This document shows, in pieces, positions 34,449-41,815 of a DNA stretch of 55,604 nt (position 1 is the first letter of the stretch; each line of letters begins with the position of its first letter). The translations under genes and the position numbers were made by a program. The notes beneath the pieces are model-generated. The model had not been told where the DNA came from. It worked only from the letters and a program-made list of their open reading frames with translations, and did not search any database. The DNA is taken from NCBI GenBank assembly GCA_964494505.1, contig CAZBRO010000034.1, forward strand, positions 1 through 55,604. Direction: 5' to 3'. This DNA is from CAIYRG01 sp964494505 (GTDB lineage Bacteria > Pseudomonadota > Alphaproteobacteria > Micropepsales > Micropepsaceae).

Positions 34449-36083
34449 ATGTCTAGCCATGGGAGTCGAATCCTGCCTCTAATCGCGGGTGTGCTGCTTG
34501 TCAGCGTCCAATCGGCTCGCGCCGAAGACAGCATTCAGGGAACCGTCAAGAATGCATCCGGGCAAGCGCTTCCCGGAGCCTATGTCAAATTGATCAATGC
34601 GGAGAAACGCCTGACGTTCATGGCCGTCAGTCAGGCGCAAGGCCGTTACGCAATGAACAACCTGCCCGCCGGGAATTACACCGTGCAGGGGATCGGCAAC
34701 GGCTTTGTGAGCAAGCCCACGACGGTGGCGTTGACGGACGGAAAGCCGGCGACGGCCGATGTCTCGCTCACCGATACGCAAGGGCCCGTGGTGGCGAATG
34801 GATGGGTTCGCACACCCGGGCGCGTAGCCGGCAACGAACTGGATGTCGAGTTGCCGCCGCCGGTTCTGCCGGAAGGGCCGGGCAAAGCGATTGTGGAAGC
34901 CAAATGCAACCAATGCCATTTCCTGCAACGGCTGACGGAAGAGAGATGGACCCACGCCAACTGGGAGCAAAAGATCGCCTGGATGCGGGAACGCATCCAT
35001 GAACGCGGCGCCAACGATCTGACGCCTGAGGAACAGAAGACCGTCGTCGATTATCTGGCGAAGAATTTTTCCGACAAGGCGCCAAGAGCCGAACCCAATG
35101 GCCGCTTGTCCAGAACTTTGCTGAAGGGCGACGCCGCCAAGTACATCGCCGTCGATTTTGCGGGCCCCAATCCCGATGCAGCGTTCCACGACATTACGGT
35201 GGACGCGCGCGGTGTGGCGTGGGCGAACGAGCTTAACCTCTACGCGCTCGCCAAGTTCGATCCCAAGACGTTCACCTTCAGCGAGGTCAAGCCTCCTGCC
35301 CTCGGCGTGAAGCCTGGCACGCTGGCGCATCTGGGTCCGCCGGCGCGGGGCGCAGGCGATTCGATCTGGCTGGCGGATATCGGCGGAACCCGCCGCTGGC
35401 TGGAATTCAATACCAAGACCCAGCAGTTCAACTCGGTTCTGGTGCCCGACGACTTCAAGGGCCCAATCAGCGGAAACTTCATGCGGGCCGACCCGAATGG
35501 GAAAATGGTCTGGACGACGGCCGGCGACAGGATCGTGGGATTGAATATCCAGACCAAGCAGTTCGCCGCCTATCAGATTCCGACGAAGAATCCCGGCGCT
35601 TACGGGATGGATGTCGCAGGCGACGGACGGGTTTGGTTCGTCGAGCGTGAAGCCTACAAAGTGGGCCGGCTCGATCCTCAAACGGGAAAGATGGACGAGT
35701 TCCCGACTCCCGGGAAAGACGTTCCGCGCAGAATGGGAGCGGACTGGGAGGGCAATCTCTGGGTCGGCTTCCATGAGACCGGCAAACTCGTGAAGGTCGA
35801 TCAGAAAACCGGCAAGATGACGTTCTACGATCCTCCAACCAAGAACAGCGGTATGTATCTCCCGGTCCCCGATGCAAGGAAGAAGGTGATCTGGGTGACC
35901 GAACAGACGGCGGACAAGATCGCCCGCTTCGATCCCAAGACGGAGACCTGGACGGAGTTCTCGCTGCCGATCGCGGAGTCGGATGCGAGACGCATTGAAC
36001 TCGATCCAACCAACCCGAACCGCATCTGGTGGTCGGGCGATACGTCGAGCCATTTGGGCTACATCGAGGTGCTCGACCAGTAA
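34449..36083 (+). CDS. Exported multidomain protein: carboxypeptidase-regulatory-like, cytochrome c motif, Vgb-like beta-propeller
   Basis: 544 residues. A signal peptide (LPLIAGVLLVSVQSARA) is followed by a carboxypeptidase-regulatory-like beta-sandwich (IQGTVKNASGQALPGAYVKL through YTVQGIG). A c-type haem motif CNQCH then lies at about residue 155, within a small helical domain (LTPEEQKTVVDYLAKNFSDK). The last 330 residues form a propeller of virginiamycin B lyase/SMP-30 style, with repeats such as WVTEQTADKIARFDPKTETW. It is likely periplasmic and redox-active; substrate unknown. A strong Shine-Dalgarno GGGAGGAAAA precedes the ATG, and an intrinsic terminator follows, so it is a single-gene unit. 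Confidence 0.85.
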   Translation: MSSHGSRILPLIAGVLLVSVQSARAEDSIQGTVKNASGQALPGAYVKLINAEKRLTFMAVSQAQGRYAMNNLPAGNYTVQGIGNGFVSKPTTVALTDGKPATADVSLTDTQGPVVANGWVRTPGRVAGNELDVELPPPVLPEGPGKAIVEAKCNQCHFLQRLTEERWTHANWEQKIAWMRERIHERGANDLTPEEQKTVVDYLAKNFSDKAPRAEPNGRLSRTLLKGDAAKYIAVDFAGPNPDAAFHDITVDARGVAWANELNLYALAKFDPKTFTFSEVKPPALGVKPGTLAHLGPPARGAGDSIWLADIGGTRRWLEFNTKTQQFNSVLVPDDFKGPISGNFMRADPNGKMVWTTAGDRIVGLNIQTKQFAAYQIPTKNPGAYGMDVAGDGRVWFVEREAYKVGRLDPQTGKMDEFPTPGKDVPRRMGADWEGNLWVGFHETGKLVKVDQKTGKMTFYDPPTKNSGMYLPVPDARKKVIWVTEQTADKIARFDPKTETWTEFSLPIAESDARRIELDPTNPNRIWWSGDTSSHLGYIEVLDQ

Positions 36084-36099
36084 AACAAAATCGGGCAGC

Positions 36100-36138
36100 G
36101 GCGGAGGGCAAGGGCTCCCTTGTCCTCCGCCATACTTT
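36100..36138 (+). terminator. Intrinsic terminator after the cytochrome/propeller gene
   Basis: Arms GGCGGAGGGCAAGGG (36100-36114) and CCCTTGTCCTCCGCC (36117-36131) are complementary except at one position, and are followed by ACTTTTA. It lies 16 bases after the stop codon. Strong hairpin with U-rich tail. Confidence 0.85.
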
Positions 36139-36227
36139 TATCAACTGGCCGTGTGCGCTCCCGACGACTTCATGTCAGGGGCAGCCGAATACAGCGACGC
36201 GGGGCGGACAGTTCTTACCCTGACACC

Positions 36228-36371
36228 GAATTATGCATCGAACTACACAATTTCGTGCGCATTCACCAGACCGCGAAGGTAACGCCCGCCATGACATCAG
36301 GCGTCACGTCGAAGCTGTGGGAAATGTCTGATATGGCGAAGGTGGTGGAGGATTGGGAGGAAAAGCCGTGA
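36228..36371 (+). pseudogene. Transposase C-terminal remnant
   Basis: The translated segment HNFVRIHQTAKVTPAM, then a GVTSKLWEMSD stretch, matches the conserved C-terminus of a common transposase type (NFVRIH-x-TL-x-VTPAMAAGVT). Only about 48 codons remain; upstream the similarity stops without the DDE core. It marks an old insertion. Its stop codon overlaps the GTG start of the next gene. Confidence 0.7.
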
Positions 36372-36802
36372 AGATCAGAACGGCACGATCCACCGCGTTA
36401 TTGACGATAACGGTTATGACCAGCAGTGTGGCTATCGCTAAATCGGATTTTAAATTTACAGACCGCAATGAGCATAATTACACGTTGATGCTTGACGATT
36501 TTAGTTTCATCAATGGAGGATGGACCGGTGACGCTAACCTCACCATTTCCGAATGTCCGCAGAAGACATGCTTCCATCTGTCTGGACCGGTGAAACTCCC
36601 GTTAACCAATGGTAACAATGAGGGATATTTTGCAGTCACAGGATTGCCGTGCGAGCTTCACATTGTGGAAGTACCGCGCACGGTCAATGGATATTCGATG
36701 GACAGCGGCAATTGGCGCGTTACTTTTGTGAGCAGGAGCCAAGACGGCAAAGGCTGCGCGTCACTGCCTCCCGGATTAACTGGCTTTTACCAACAAGAGT
36801 GA
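36368..36802 (+). CDS. Exported hypothetical protein
   Basis: 144 residues starting at GTG 36368, preceded by GGGAGGAAAA. A hydrophobic leader (STALLTITVMTSSVAIA) suggests secretion. The mature part includes YTLMLDDFSFINGGWTGDAN and four Cys residues (ECPQKTC, LPCEL, GKGCASL) that could form disulphides. Codon use and base composition are more AT-rich than in neighbours, and it sits directly beside a transposase remnant, so acquisition by transfer is plausible. Not recognised. Confidence 0.6.
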   Translation: MKIRTARSTALLTITVMTSSVAIAKSDFKFTDRNEHNYTLMLDDFSFINGGWTGDANLTISECPQKTCFHLSGPVKLPLTNGNNEGYFAVTGLPCELHIVEVPRTVNGYSMDSGNWRVTFVSRSQDGKGCASLPPGLTGFYQQE

Positions 36803-36868
36803 GGCGGAAACCCTGGGCTAAACTGTGCCGCTACCGTTTTATTTGGATTCCTGTGATAAAGGGAAGGA

Positions 36869-37066
36869 TTGCTCTCACTTGTAACGGAATCGCTGCTTGC
36901 GCAATATGGCAACAGCACCGTTTATCTCGATGCCTCTAAGACGATCAATATGACCTGGAGGAACGACGGTGTCGGCATTGAGTATTTTGAGGATATCCCC
37001 GACACGTTGCAAAAGAACAATATTTTTCCTCATATCGAAATTAGGTTCTTTAATCCAGCCCGGTAA
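36869..37066 (+). CDS. Short hypothetical ORF, possibly a gene fragment
   Basis: A 65-codon frame from a TTG, ending ...IRFFNPAR. The sequence (YGNSTVYLDASKTINMTWRN) looks protein-like, but there is no spaced ribosome-binding site and two stops lie just upstream. It could be the tail of a decayed gene. Low confidence. Confidence 0.22.
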   Translation: MLSLVTESLLAQYGNSTVYLDASKTINMTWRNDGVGIEYFEDIPDTLQKNNIFPHIEIRFFNPAR

Positions 37067-37085
37067 ATATGAACCCGGACGGCAA

Positions 37086-37577
37086 TTGAGGCGGTCAATT
37101 GGTTTAATTGCCAGCGCAGCATATTGCGTTTTTGTTGAAGATGCGTCCTTCGGCGCGCCTGCTGTTGTTGAAGATTTCGGTACCTACAATCTTTCCGATG
37201 TGCAATCTGGTGATCCGAGCGCAAGCGGCCTGCCCGTGTTGGTGGCGGGCGACGCGGTGCACGTCTTATCGACTCACGTCGTCATCGGATCGGTCGGGAC
37301 GGTCTTCGGTTTTCGGTGGCGGGCTGACGACTGCGCTTCTCAATGCCGATTCAAGGTCGTGATGAACTTTCCGAAGCCAGGTATTCCTAGGGCTGGTACC
37401 GAGCGAATTTTCCACGATCAATTGGACGAGGATACCGGGAATGGTGACGGTTTTATATTTTGGCGGTTTCGCGAAAGAGATCAGATTGTTCCAGGTGACT
37501 GGTCATTCGAGGTGTGGATGGGAAATAGGAAAATCGCGTCCGAAAAATTTCATGTTATCTTGCCGCCGACAAGTTAA
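37086..37577 (+). CDS. DUF3859-like exported protein
   Basis: About 163 residues if a TTG at 37086 is the start; no ATG is available at this end. A leader (SIGLIASAAYCVFVEDASFG) precedes EDFGTYNLSDVQSGD. The rest resembles DUF3859: VGTVFGFRWRADDC, then FWRFRERDQIVPGDWSFEVW. The domain is a small beta-sandwich of unknown role. Base composition is AT-richer than the flanks. Its end overlaps the convergent DUF2442 gene by 23 bases. Confidence 0.55.
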   Translation: MRRSIGLIASAAYCVFVEDASFGAPAVVEDFGTYNLSDVQSGDPSASGLPVLVAGDAVHVLSTHVVIGSVGTVFGFRWRADDCASQCRFKVVMNFPKPGIPRAGTERIFHDQLDEDTGNGDGFIFWRFRERDQIVPGDWSFEVWMGNRKIASEKFHVILPPTS

Positions 37578-37998
37578 ACGCGCGCAAAGCCTCGCACGCA
37601 AGCGCCACGACTCGCGGAATAGGCCTTGAGCCCGTGCGATAATGCGCGATCATGCGCCGCGACAGATCGAGCGCATCCGCCGCGGCATTGAGCGAAAGGC
37701 CATTCTCCGTCATCCATGCGGCAAAACGTTCGGGGCCCCATTCGCCTGCCTGCTCGCGCGCAAGCTCGTAGAGTTGGTCGGCGCCGATGTCGATCTCGCC
37801 CGGCCAATTCACCGCGTGACCCCAGGGATCGGCCTTCGCCTTCGCAAACAGCGCCGCGTTCTTGAGAGGCGAATACAGTTTGAAACGCTTCATCAGCCGC
37901 GAAATGTCCACCGCAAGCGTCTCGCCGGTGCTCCAGGCGATGTCCAATGATGCCGGCGGCTTCGCTTTGACGGCGCGGATCGACGGCGGTTTGATCAT
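37555..37998 (-). CDS. DUF2442 domain protein with C-terminal helix-turn-helix
   Basis: 147 residues. The N-terminal DUF2442 segment has IAWSTGETLAVDISRLMKRF, LYSPLKNAALFAKAKAD and INWPGEID-like VNWPGEIDIGADQLYELARE. The C-terminus looks like an XRE-type HTH (LSLNAAADALDLSRRMIAHY). DUF2442 genes are usually paired with a DUF4160 gene, and DUF2442-HTH proteins are often regarded as antitoxin-like; here the partner upstream is only a fragment. The ATG overlaps the stop of that fragment (ATGA). Confidence 0.8.
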   Translation of the reverse strand: MIKPPSIRAVKAKPPASLDIAWSTGETLAVDISRLMKRFKLYSPLKNAALFAKAKADPWGHAVNWPGEIDIGADQLYELAREQAGEWGPERFAAWMTENGLSLNAAADALDLSRRMIAHYRTGSRPIPRVVALACEALRAFNLSAAR

Positions 37999-38123
37999 TG
38001 GACGATTTCCTTCCATTTCGCCAACAGCAACCCGCGGTTGGCTTTTATCCATGCCAGCGGCGTCGCGAGTTTGCCCGATGGCTGCACGTCACCTCTCGTC
38101 AGAAGCGTTTCGATTTCGAACAC
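37995..38123 (-). pseudogene. Truncated DUF4160-like partner of the DUF2442 gene
   Basis: An open frame ending in ATGA overlap with the DUF2442 gene encodes VFEIETLLTRGDVQPSGK, then LATPLAWIKANRGLLLAKWK. The tail resembles the C-terminus of DUF4160 proteins, which normally precede DUF2442 and are about 80 residues. The frame is blocked at the N-terminal side by the overlapping end of the binding-protein gene at 38134. A GTG at 38123 would give 42 residues. Most likely a remnant, though a real short protein cannot be excluded. Confidence 0.4.
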
Positions 38124-38133
38124 GCTCAGGCGT

Positions 38134-38904
38134 TCATCGGCTGACAGGGGGAGGCATGACGCCTTCCGCGGCAAGTTTTCCGCGGCCCGAGGGACCTGTC
38201 AGCGCGGCGACGAGATCCTTGACCGCCGGAGACATGGCGTTGCGATGCCAGAGCGAAAAATCCGTGGCCAGCGCAAACTCCTTGGGAAACGGTCCGGCAA
38301 AGGCGTCCGGGCTGCCCTGCAGAATCTCGCTCGATTGCGAGACGCCGATATCGGCTTTCCCGTCGAGAACGAGATGCACGGTCTCGATGCCGTCAGTGGC
38401 GAACGTTGTCTTCCGCAAGACTTCGTCCTTCACCCCCAACGCTTCGATCACCTTCATGAAGTGCGTGCCGACGGTCGCCCCCCGGGCCGGATCCGAAACC
38501 GCGATGCGCTTGGCTGCGAGCAATGCTGCCTTCAACTTTTCGGGGCTGGAGACATCGGGCTTCACCGATTTTGGCGGCACCGCCACACCGGCGACGGTGC
38601 TGCCTAAGAGGGTGCTGGTCCCATCCTTGAGCGCGCCCGAGCTTTCGGCGTTGCGGATCAGGGGTACGGTCGTGATCAGCAATGCCGCGTCGGGATCGGC
38701 CCGGAACCGCTGTTCCGTAGCGCCGGCCGTATCGAAGACAAGCGTGACCGTGTTGCCCGTCATCTTTTCGTAGTCGGCAGCGATGGCGGTCAAGGGCGTC
38801 TTCGCAACCGCCGCCGCGTAAACCTTTACGTTTTCCGCTTTCGCAGGTTGCGCCGAGGCTATGCTGGCCGTCAGCGCCGAAACGAGCCAAAAGCCGGCAA
38901 ACAT
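38134..38904 (-). CDS. ModA-like extracellular solute-binding protein
   Basis: 256 residues with signal peptide (FWLVSALTASIASAQPAKA). The mature part, VKVYAAAVAKTPLTAIAADY, TLVFDTAGATEQRFRADPDA and a DPARGATVGTHFMKVIEALG hinge region, follows the SBP_bac_11/ModA pattern. No permease or ATPase genes are adjacent, so it is an orphan binding protein. Orphan ModA-like proteins of this kind are frequent and are usually not molybdate-specific. An upstream ATG at 38958 adds 18 poorly conserved residues. Confidence 0.8.
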   Translation of the reverse strand: MFAGFWLVSALTASIASAQPAKAENVKVYAAAVAKTPLTAIAADYEKMTGNTVTLVFDTAGATEQRFRADPDAALLITTVPLIRNAESSGALKDGTSTLLGSTVAGVAVPPKSVKPDVSSPEKLKAALLAAKRIAVSDPARGATVGTHFMKVIEALGVKDEVLRKTTFATDGIETVHLVLDGKADIGVSQSSEILQGSPDAFAGPFPKEFALATDFSLWHRNAMSPAVKDLVAALTGPSGRGKLAAEGVMPPPVSR

Positions 38905-39036
38905 TGGTGTCTTCACGGGCGCGTCCCCCCAAAGTTGGTTCAAATCCCAGGATAGCACGCATGCCTCTCCGCCAAACAGCGGGGAACCATGACGGCCGGC
39001 CGAGGGGAAGCCCGGTCAGTTCCTTGGGCCGAGATT

Positions 39037-39058
39037 TACCGGCCGGTACTTGTAGAAT
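39037..39058 (+). promoter_or_regulatory. Palindrome and -10-like box upstream of the methyltransferase-like gene
   Basis: TACCGGCCGGTA at 39037-39048 is a perfect 12-bp palindrome. It is followed 4 bases later by TAGAAT (39053-39058), a good -10 box, about 50 bases before the ATG at 39108. No matching -35 at normal spacing was seen, so the palindrome may be the site of an activator. Confidence 0.4.
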
Positions 39059-39107
39059 ATGCCCCCCGTGGCTACTCTGAATTCATGCGCATTGGAGAGG
39101 GTGAAAA

Positions 39108-39938
39108 ATGATGGGCCGTCCGCTTTTGTTTGCCGCGTTTGCGGCGCTGTCGCTTGGGGCGCTTTCGGCTCCTGCGGTTGCGCAGAACGTGCCTGCCTAT
39201 GTCACCGCCGCGGTCAATGACGCGAACCGGCCCGCCGCCGACAAGATGCGCGATGCCAACCGGAAGCCTGCGGAATCCATCGCGTTCGCGGGCGTGAAGC
39301 CCGGCGACAAGGTGGTCGATTTCCTTGCCGGCGGCGGTTATTTCACCCGCATTCTCAGCAAGGTGGTTGGCCCGCAAGGTCATGTCTATGCAACCGCAGC
39401 AGCGACGCCGATGGGCGGCATGCCGATGGGAAACATGCCTGCGGCCGGCGCGATGCCGATGGGCAACATGCCCGCGGCCGGCGGAATGCCGATGGGCGGC
39501 ATGGGCGGGGACGGACTGAAGATGATCGCCGGAAGTCCGGCCTATCCCAACGTCAGCGAAGTGATGCAATCGCCATCCAGGCTGATGGTGCCCGAACCCG
39601 TGGACGTGGTGTGGACGGCTCAGAATTATCATGACCTGCACAATCCCGGGTCGTTTCATGCCGACGACATGGCCGCCTTCAACAAAAGCGTGTTCGATGC
39701 GCTGAAGCCCGGCGGTGTGTTTCTGGTGATCGATTATGCCGCCGCTCCGGGCACGGGCTTTACCCAATCGCCGATGCTGCATCGCGCCGATCCGGAAGCC
39801 GAGAAAGCCGAAATCCTGAAAGCGGGTTTCGTGTTCGATGGCGAAAGCAAAGTGCTCGCCCGCGCCGGCGATCCGCACACCGCGCGCGCCCATGAACAGG
39901 ACGATCAGTTCATGTTCCGCTTCCGCAAGCCGAAATAG
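39108..39938 (+). CDS. Exported class I methyltransferase-like protein with Met-Gly-rich insert
   Basis: 276 residues with a clear signal peptide (FAALSLGALSAPAVAQ). The mature domain resembles a SAM-dependent methyltransferase: VKPGDKVVDFLAGGGYFTRI (motif I), VWTAQNYHDLHNP and LKPGGVFLVIDYAAAPG. Between strands 1 and 4, at about residues 100-137, is a low-complexity insert of PMGGM/PMGNMPAAG units with about ten Met residues. Exported methyltransferase-like proteins of this type are widespread with unknown function; the Met-rich loop is unusual and could bind copper or silver. ATG codons at 39108 and 39111 both follow GAGAGGG. Confidence 0.82.
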   Translation: MMGRPLLFAAFAALSLGALSAPAVAQNVPAYVTAAVNDANRPAADKMRDANRKPAESIAFAGVKPGDKVVDFLAGGGYFTRILSKVVGPQGHVYATAAATPMGGMPMGNMPAAGAMPMGNMPAAGGMPMGGMGGDGLKMIAGSPAYPNVSEVMQSPSRLMVPEPVDVVWTAQNYHDLHNPGSFHADDMAAFNKSVFDALKPGGVFLVIDYAAAPGTGFTQSPMLHRADPEAEKAEILKAGFVFDGESKVLARAGDPHTARAHEQDDQFMFRFRKPK

Positions 39939-39957
39939 GCGCGTCCGGCGCTTGCGA

Positions 39958-40716
39958 TCAGCGGGCGCGAAGCCAGCCGGTGATGGAATGGCGTTGGCCG
40001 AGCGCGAAAGGGGCCACCGCGCTGACATGATGGGACATCGGCACGCGAAAGAGCTTGAGCGTGTTGAAGCCCGGCAGATAACCCGCTTCGACCTGCCCGT
40101 CGCGATCGAGAAATTCGAGCAGCCCGCCCCACTCCGGCCGCCATGTCGGCGTGAAGCTCAGAACATAGGCGGCACGCCGCTTCGTACCGGGCGTGTTGTC
40201 GTCATGGGCGGTGAGAAAATGACCGGGCCGGTAAAGCGTAGCCTGCGCATCGGCAAAGGCGATGTCCTCCATGCCGGTGATCCGGCGCGCGAAGCCGAGA
40301 AATTCGGGGCCATTCAGGAAGGCGACGGTCTTGGCCCAGGGATGTTGCGCATCGGGATAGGGCTCGCCATTCCCCGACAGCCGGAGCATATCAAACAGGA
40401 ACTGGAATCCGGTGATGCCGGCTTCGCGCCACGCGGCGATGCTCACGGCCTGGCGCTCGTCGGGCGTGAGATTCGCAAGCGCCCGGGCCACGCCTCCGAT
40501 GTTCACGCACAGCCTGTAGGCCGTCTCGTCCCTGAGGCAGGCATGGAGACTGTCCGCAGACGTCTTCTCCAGCACGGATTGGATGTGGATGCGGCCGCGC
40601 CGATTGAATTCCTCCGCGAGCGCACGGGAGTCGAGTTCAGGATTAAGCCGGGGCGGCTCGAACGGGGGCTTCAGGACGCACAAACTCGGCGATGCGGGGC
40701 GAAGCGTCGCAAACAT
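39958..40716 (-). CDS. 2-oxoglutarate/Fe(II)-dependent oxygenase (prolyl hydroxylase-like)
   Basis: 252 residues. The iron ligands appear as His-x-Asp in FLTAHDDNTPG and a distal His in MSHHVSAV, with the 2-oxoglutarate Arg in RHSITGWLR. The N-terminal half is helical and contains YRLCVNIGGVARALANLT. The architecture matches bacterial 2OG-Fe(II) oxygenases of the prolyl-4-hydroxylase/Ofd1 C-terminal type. The target protein or metabolite is not deducible. Convergent with the methyltransferase-like gene. Confidence 0.87.
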   Translation of the reverse strand: MFATLRPASPSLCVLKPPFEPPRLNPELDSRALAEEFNRRGRIHIQSVLEKTSADSLHACLRDETAYRLCVNIGGVARALANLTPDERQAVSIAAWREAGITGFQFLFDMLRLSGNGEPYPDAQHPWAKTVAFLNGPEFLGFARRITGMEDIAFADAQATLYRPGHFLTAHDDNTPGTKRRAAYVLSFTPTWRPEWGGLLEFLDRDGQVEAGYLPGFNTLKLFRVPMSHHVSAVAPFALGQRHSITGWLRAR

Positions 40717-40760
40717 GGACCGGACGCCCTCTCAACCGAGCCGCCAGATCGGGGCCGCGG

Positions 40761-41390
40761 TCATTTCTGCGGCGGCGGCCTGTTGTTGCCGAGGTCGCGG
40801 TCGCCCGGATCGCAATCCCCGAGGGGAAAGTCGCGCCCGAGCTTCTCGTCGAAGCCGTAGCCTTCGAGATGGAATCGCACGGTTTCGATGAACCGGCCGA
40901 TGCCGGAATCGAATCGGCTTGGGCTGTTGAGCGGCACCAGCGCCTGAACCAGATAGAGCTTGCCCTTGTTGAAGAATACTGCCGAGGTCGCGTGGGTGCC
41001 GCCCTTTTCATCGACGATCAGCATGAGGCCGTAGACGGAGTTTGCGCCCAAATCCAACCGCGGGAAGCCCTGGGTGACCACGGTGCCTTTGGCGGCAAGG
41101 CTGGAGAACGCCTCGGCCATGATATTGGCGCCCTCGCTCTCGCGGCCTTTGAAATCCGCGACGGTCACTTTGTAAGTGACGCCGCCGTCGTCGGCCGAAA
41201 TGATCGTGTCGGGCACGATTTTGGAAAGCGGCAAGCGGATGCCGTTGCCCCACGTGCCCTTCGACATTTTGGGTTCGGCGGGAAAATATTTCGCGATTCC
41301 GAGGTCGGGATACACATATTCCTGCCAGGCCGCCTGTGCGGGAAAAGACCACGTCACGAGCGCTGCCGCGATCAAGGCTTTGAGTTGCAT
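40761..41390 (-). CDS. Exported hypothetical protein
   Basis: 209 residues with signal peptide (LIAAALVTWSFPAQAA). The mature part begins WQEYVYPDLGIAKYFPAEPK and includes VTYKVTVADFKGRESEGANI and LIVDEKGGTHATSAVFFNKG. It is a single compact domain, and the C-terminal tail is Pro/Asn-rich. The pattern fits small uncharacterised periplasmic proteins of Alphaproteobacteria. The ATG at 41390 follows AAGGG. Confidence 0.72.
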   Translation of the reverse strand: MQLKALIAAALVTWSFPAQAAWQEYVYPDLGIAKYFPAEPKMSKGTWGNGIRLPLSKIVPDTIISADDGGVTYKVTVADFKGRESEGANIMAEAFSSLAAKGTVVTQGFPRLDLGANSVYGLMLIVDEKGGTHATSAVFFNKGKLYLVQALVPLNSPSRFDSGIGRFIETVRFHLEGYGFDEKLGRDFPLGDCDPGDRDLGNNRPPPQK

Positions 41391-41815
41391 AACGACCCTT
41401 TCCCGATTTCCTGAAACTCGCACCGAACCTACGGTCGGAAGAAAAAGCAGCCCATGGACCGAATGACGTATTGCCAAACTTCGTGGCCGCCGTCAGTGCC
41501 GCAATCCTATTCCCCGATGGCGGACCTGTGAACCCTCGCGCTCCGTATACGTCAATCGCCCCATAGGCCGTGCCGATACCTGACGCATAGACTTTCAACA
41601 CCTGCCGCGGTGCGAGGAAAGCGGCGCAACAGGATGAAGACAGCAAAGAGCGATGCGCGGCGGCTGAGACAGCGTGCCGCGAACGGGAATGCATTGCGCC
41701 CGTACGTCGCCGGACAAAGGGATGGGATGCTTCTCATGGGGGTTATCTGGAGCGGAGGAGGAATGAAAGCACATGCCGACGGGGGTCTGCATTCGCAACT
41801 AGGGGGCACAATGCG
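41391..41815. other. Divergent intergenic region with shared 22-bp motif
   Basis: 425 bases between the exported protein (reverse) and the TonB receptor (forward). No gene was recognised. It carries copy 1 of the shared motif at 41548-41569 and presumably both promoters. Confidence 0.55.
41548..41569 (+). promoter_or_regulatory. Shared motif copy 1 (upstream of TonB receptor)
   Basis: Begins TACGTCAATCG and ends CCATAGGCC. The same 22-bp sequence recurs with one change at 45157-45178 and three at 53814-53835. All three copies lie in intergenic DNA upstream of genes of the putative ureide locus. Half of it is near-palindromic around CCATRGG. It reads as an operator or activator site; on the opposite strand it also contains TTGACG. 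Confidence 0.6.
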
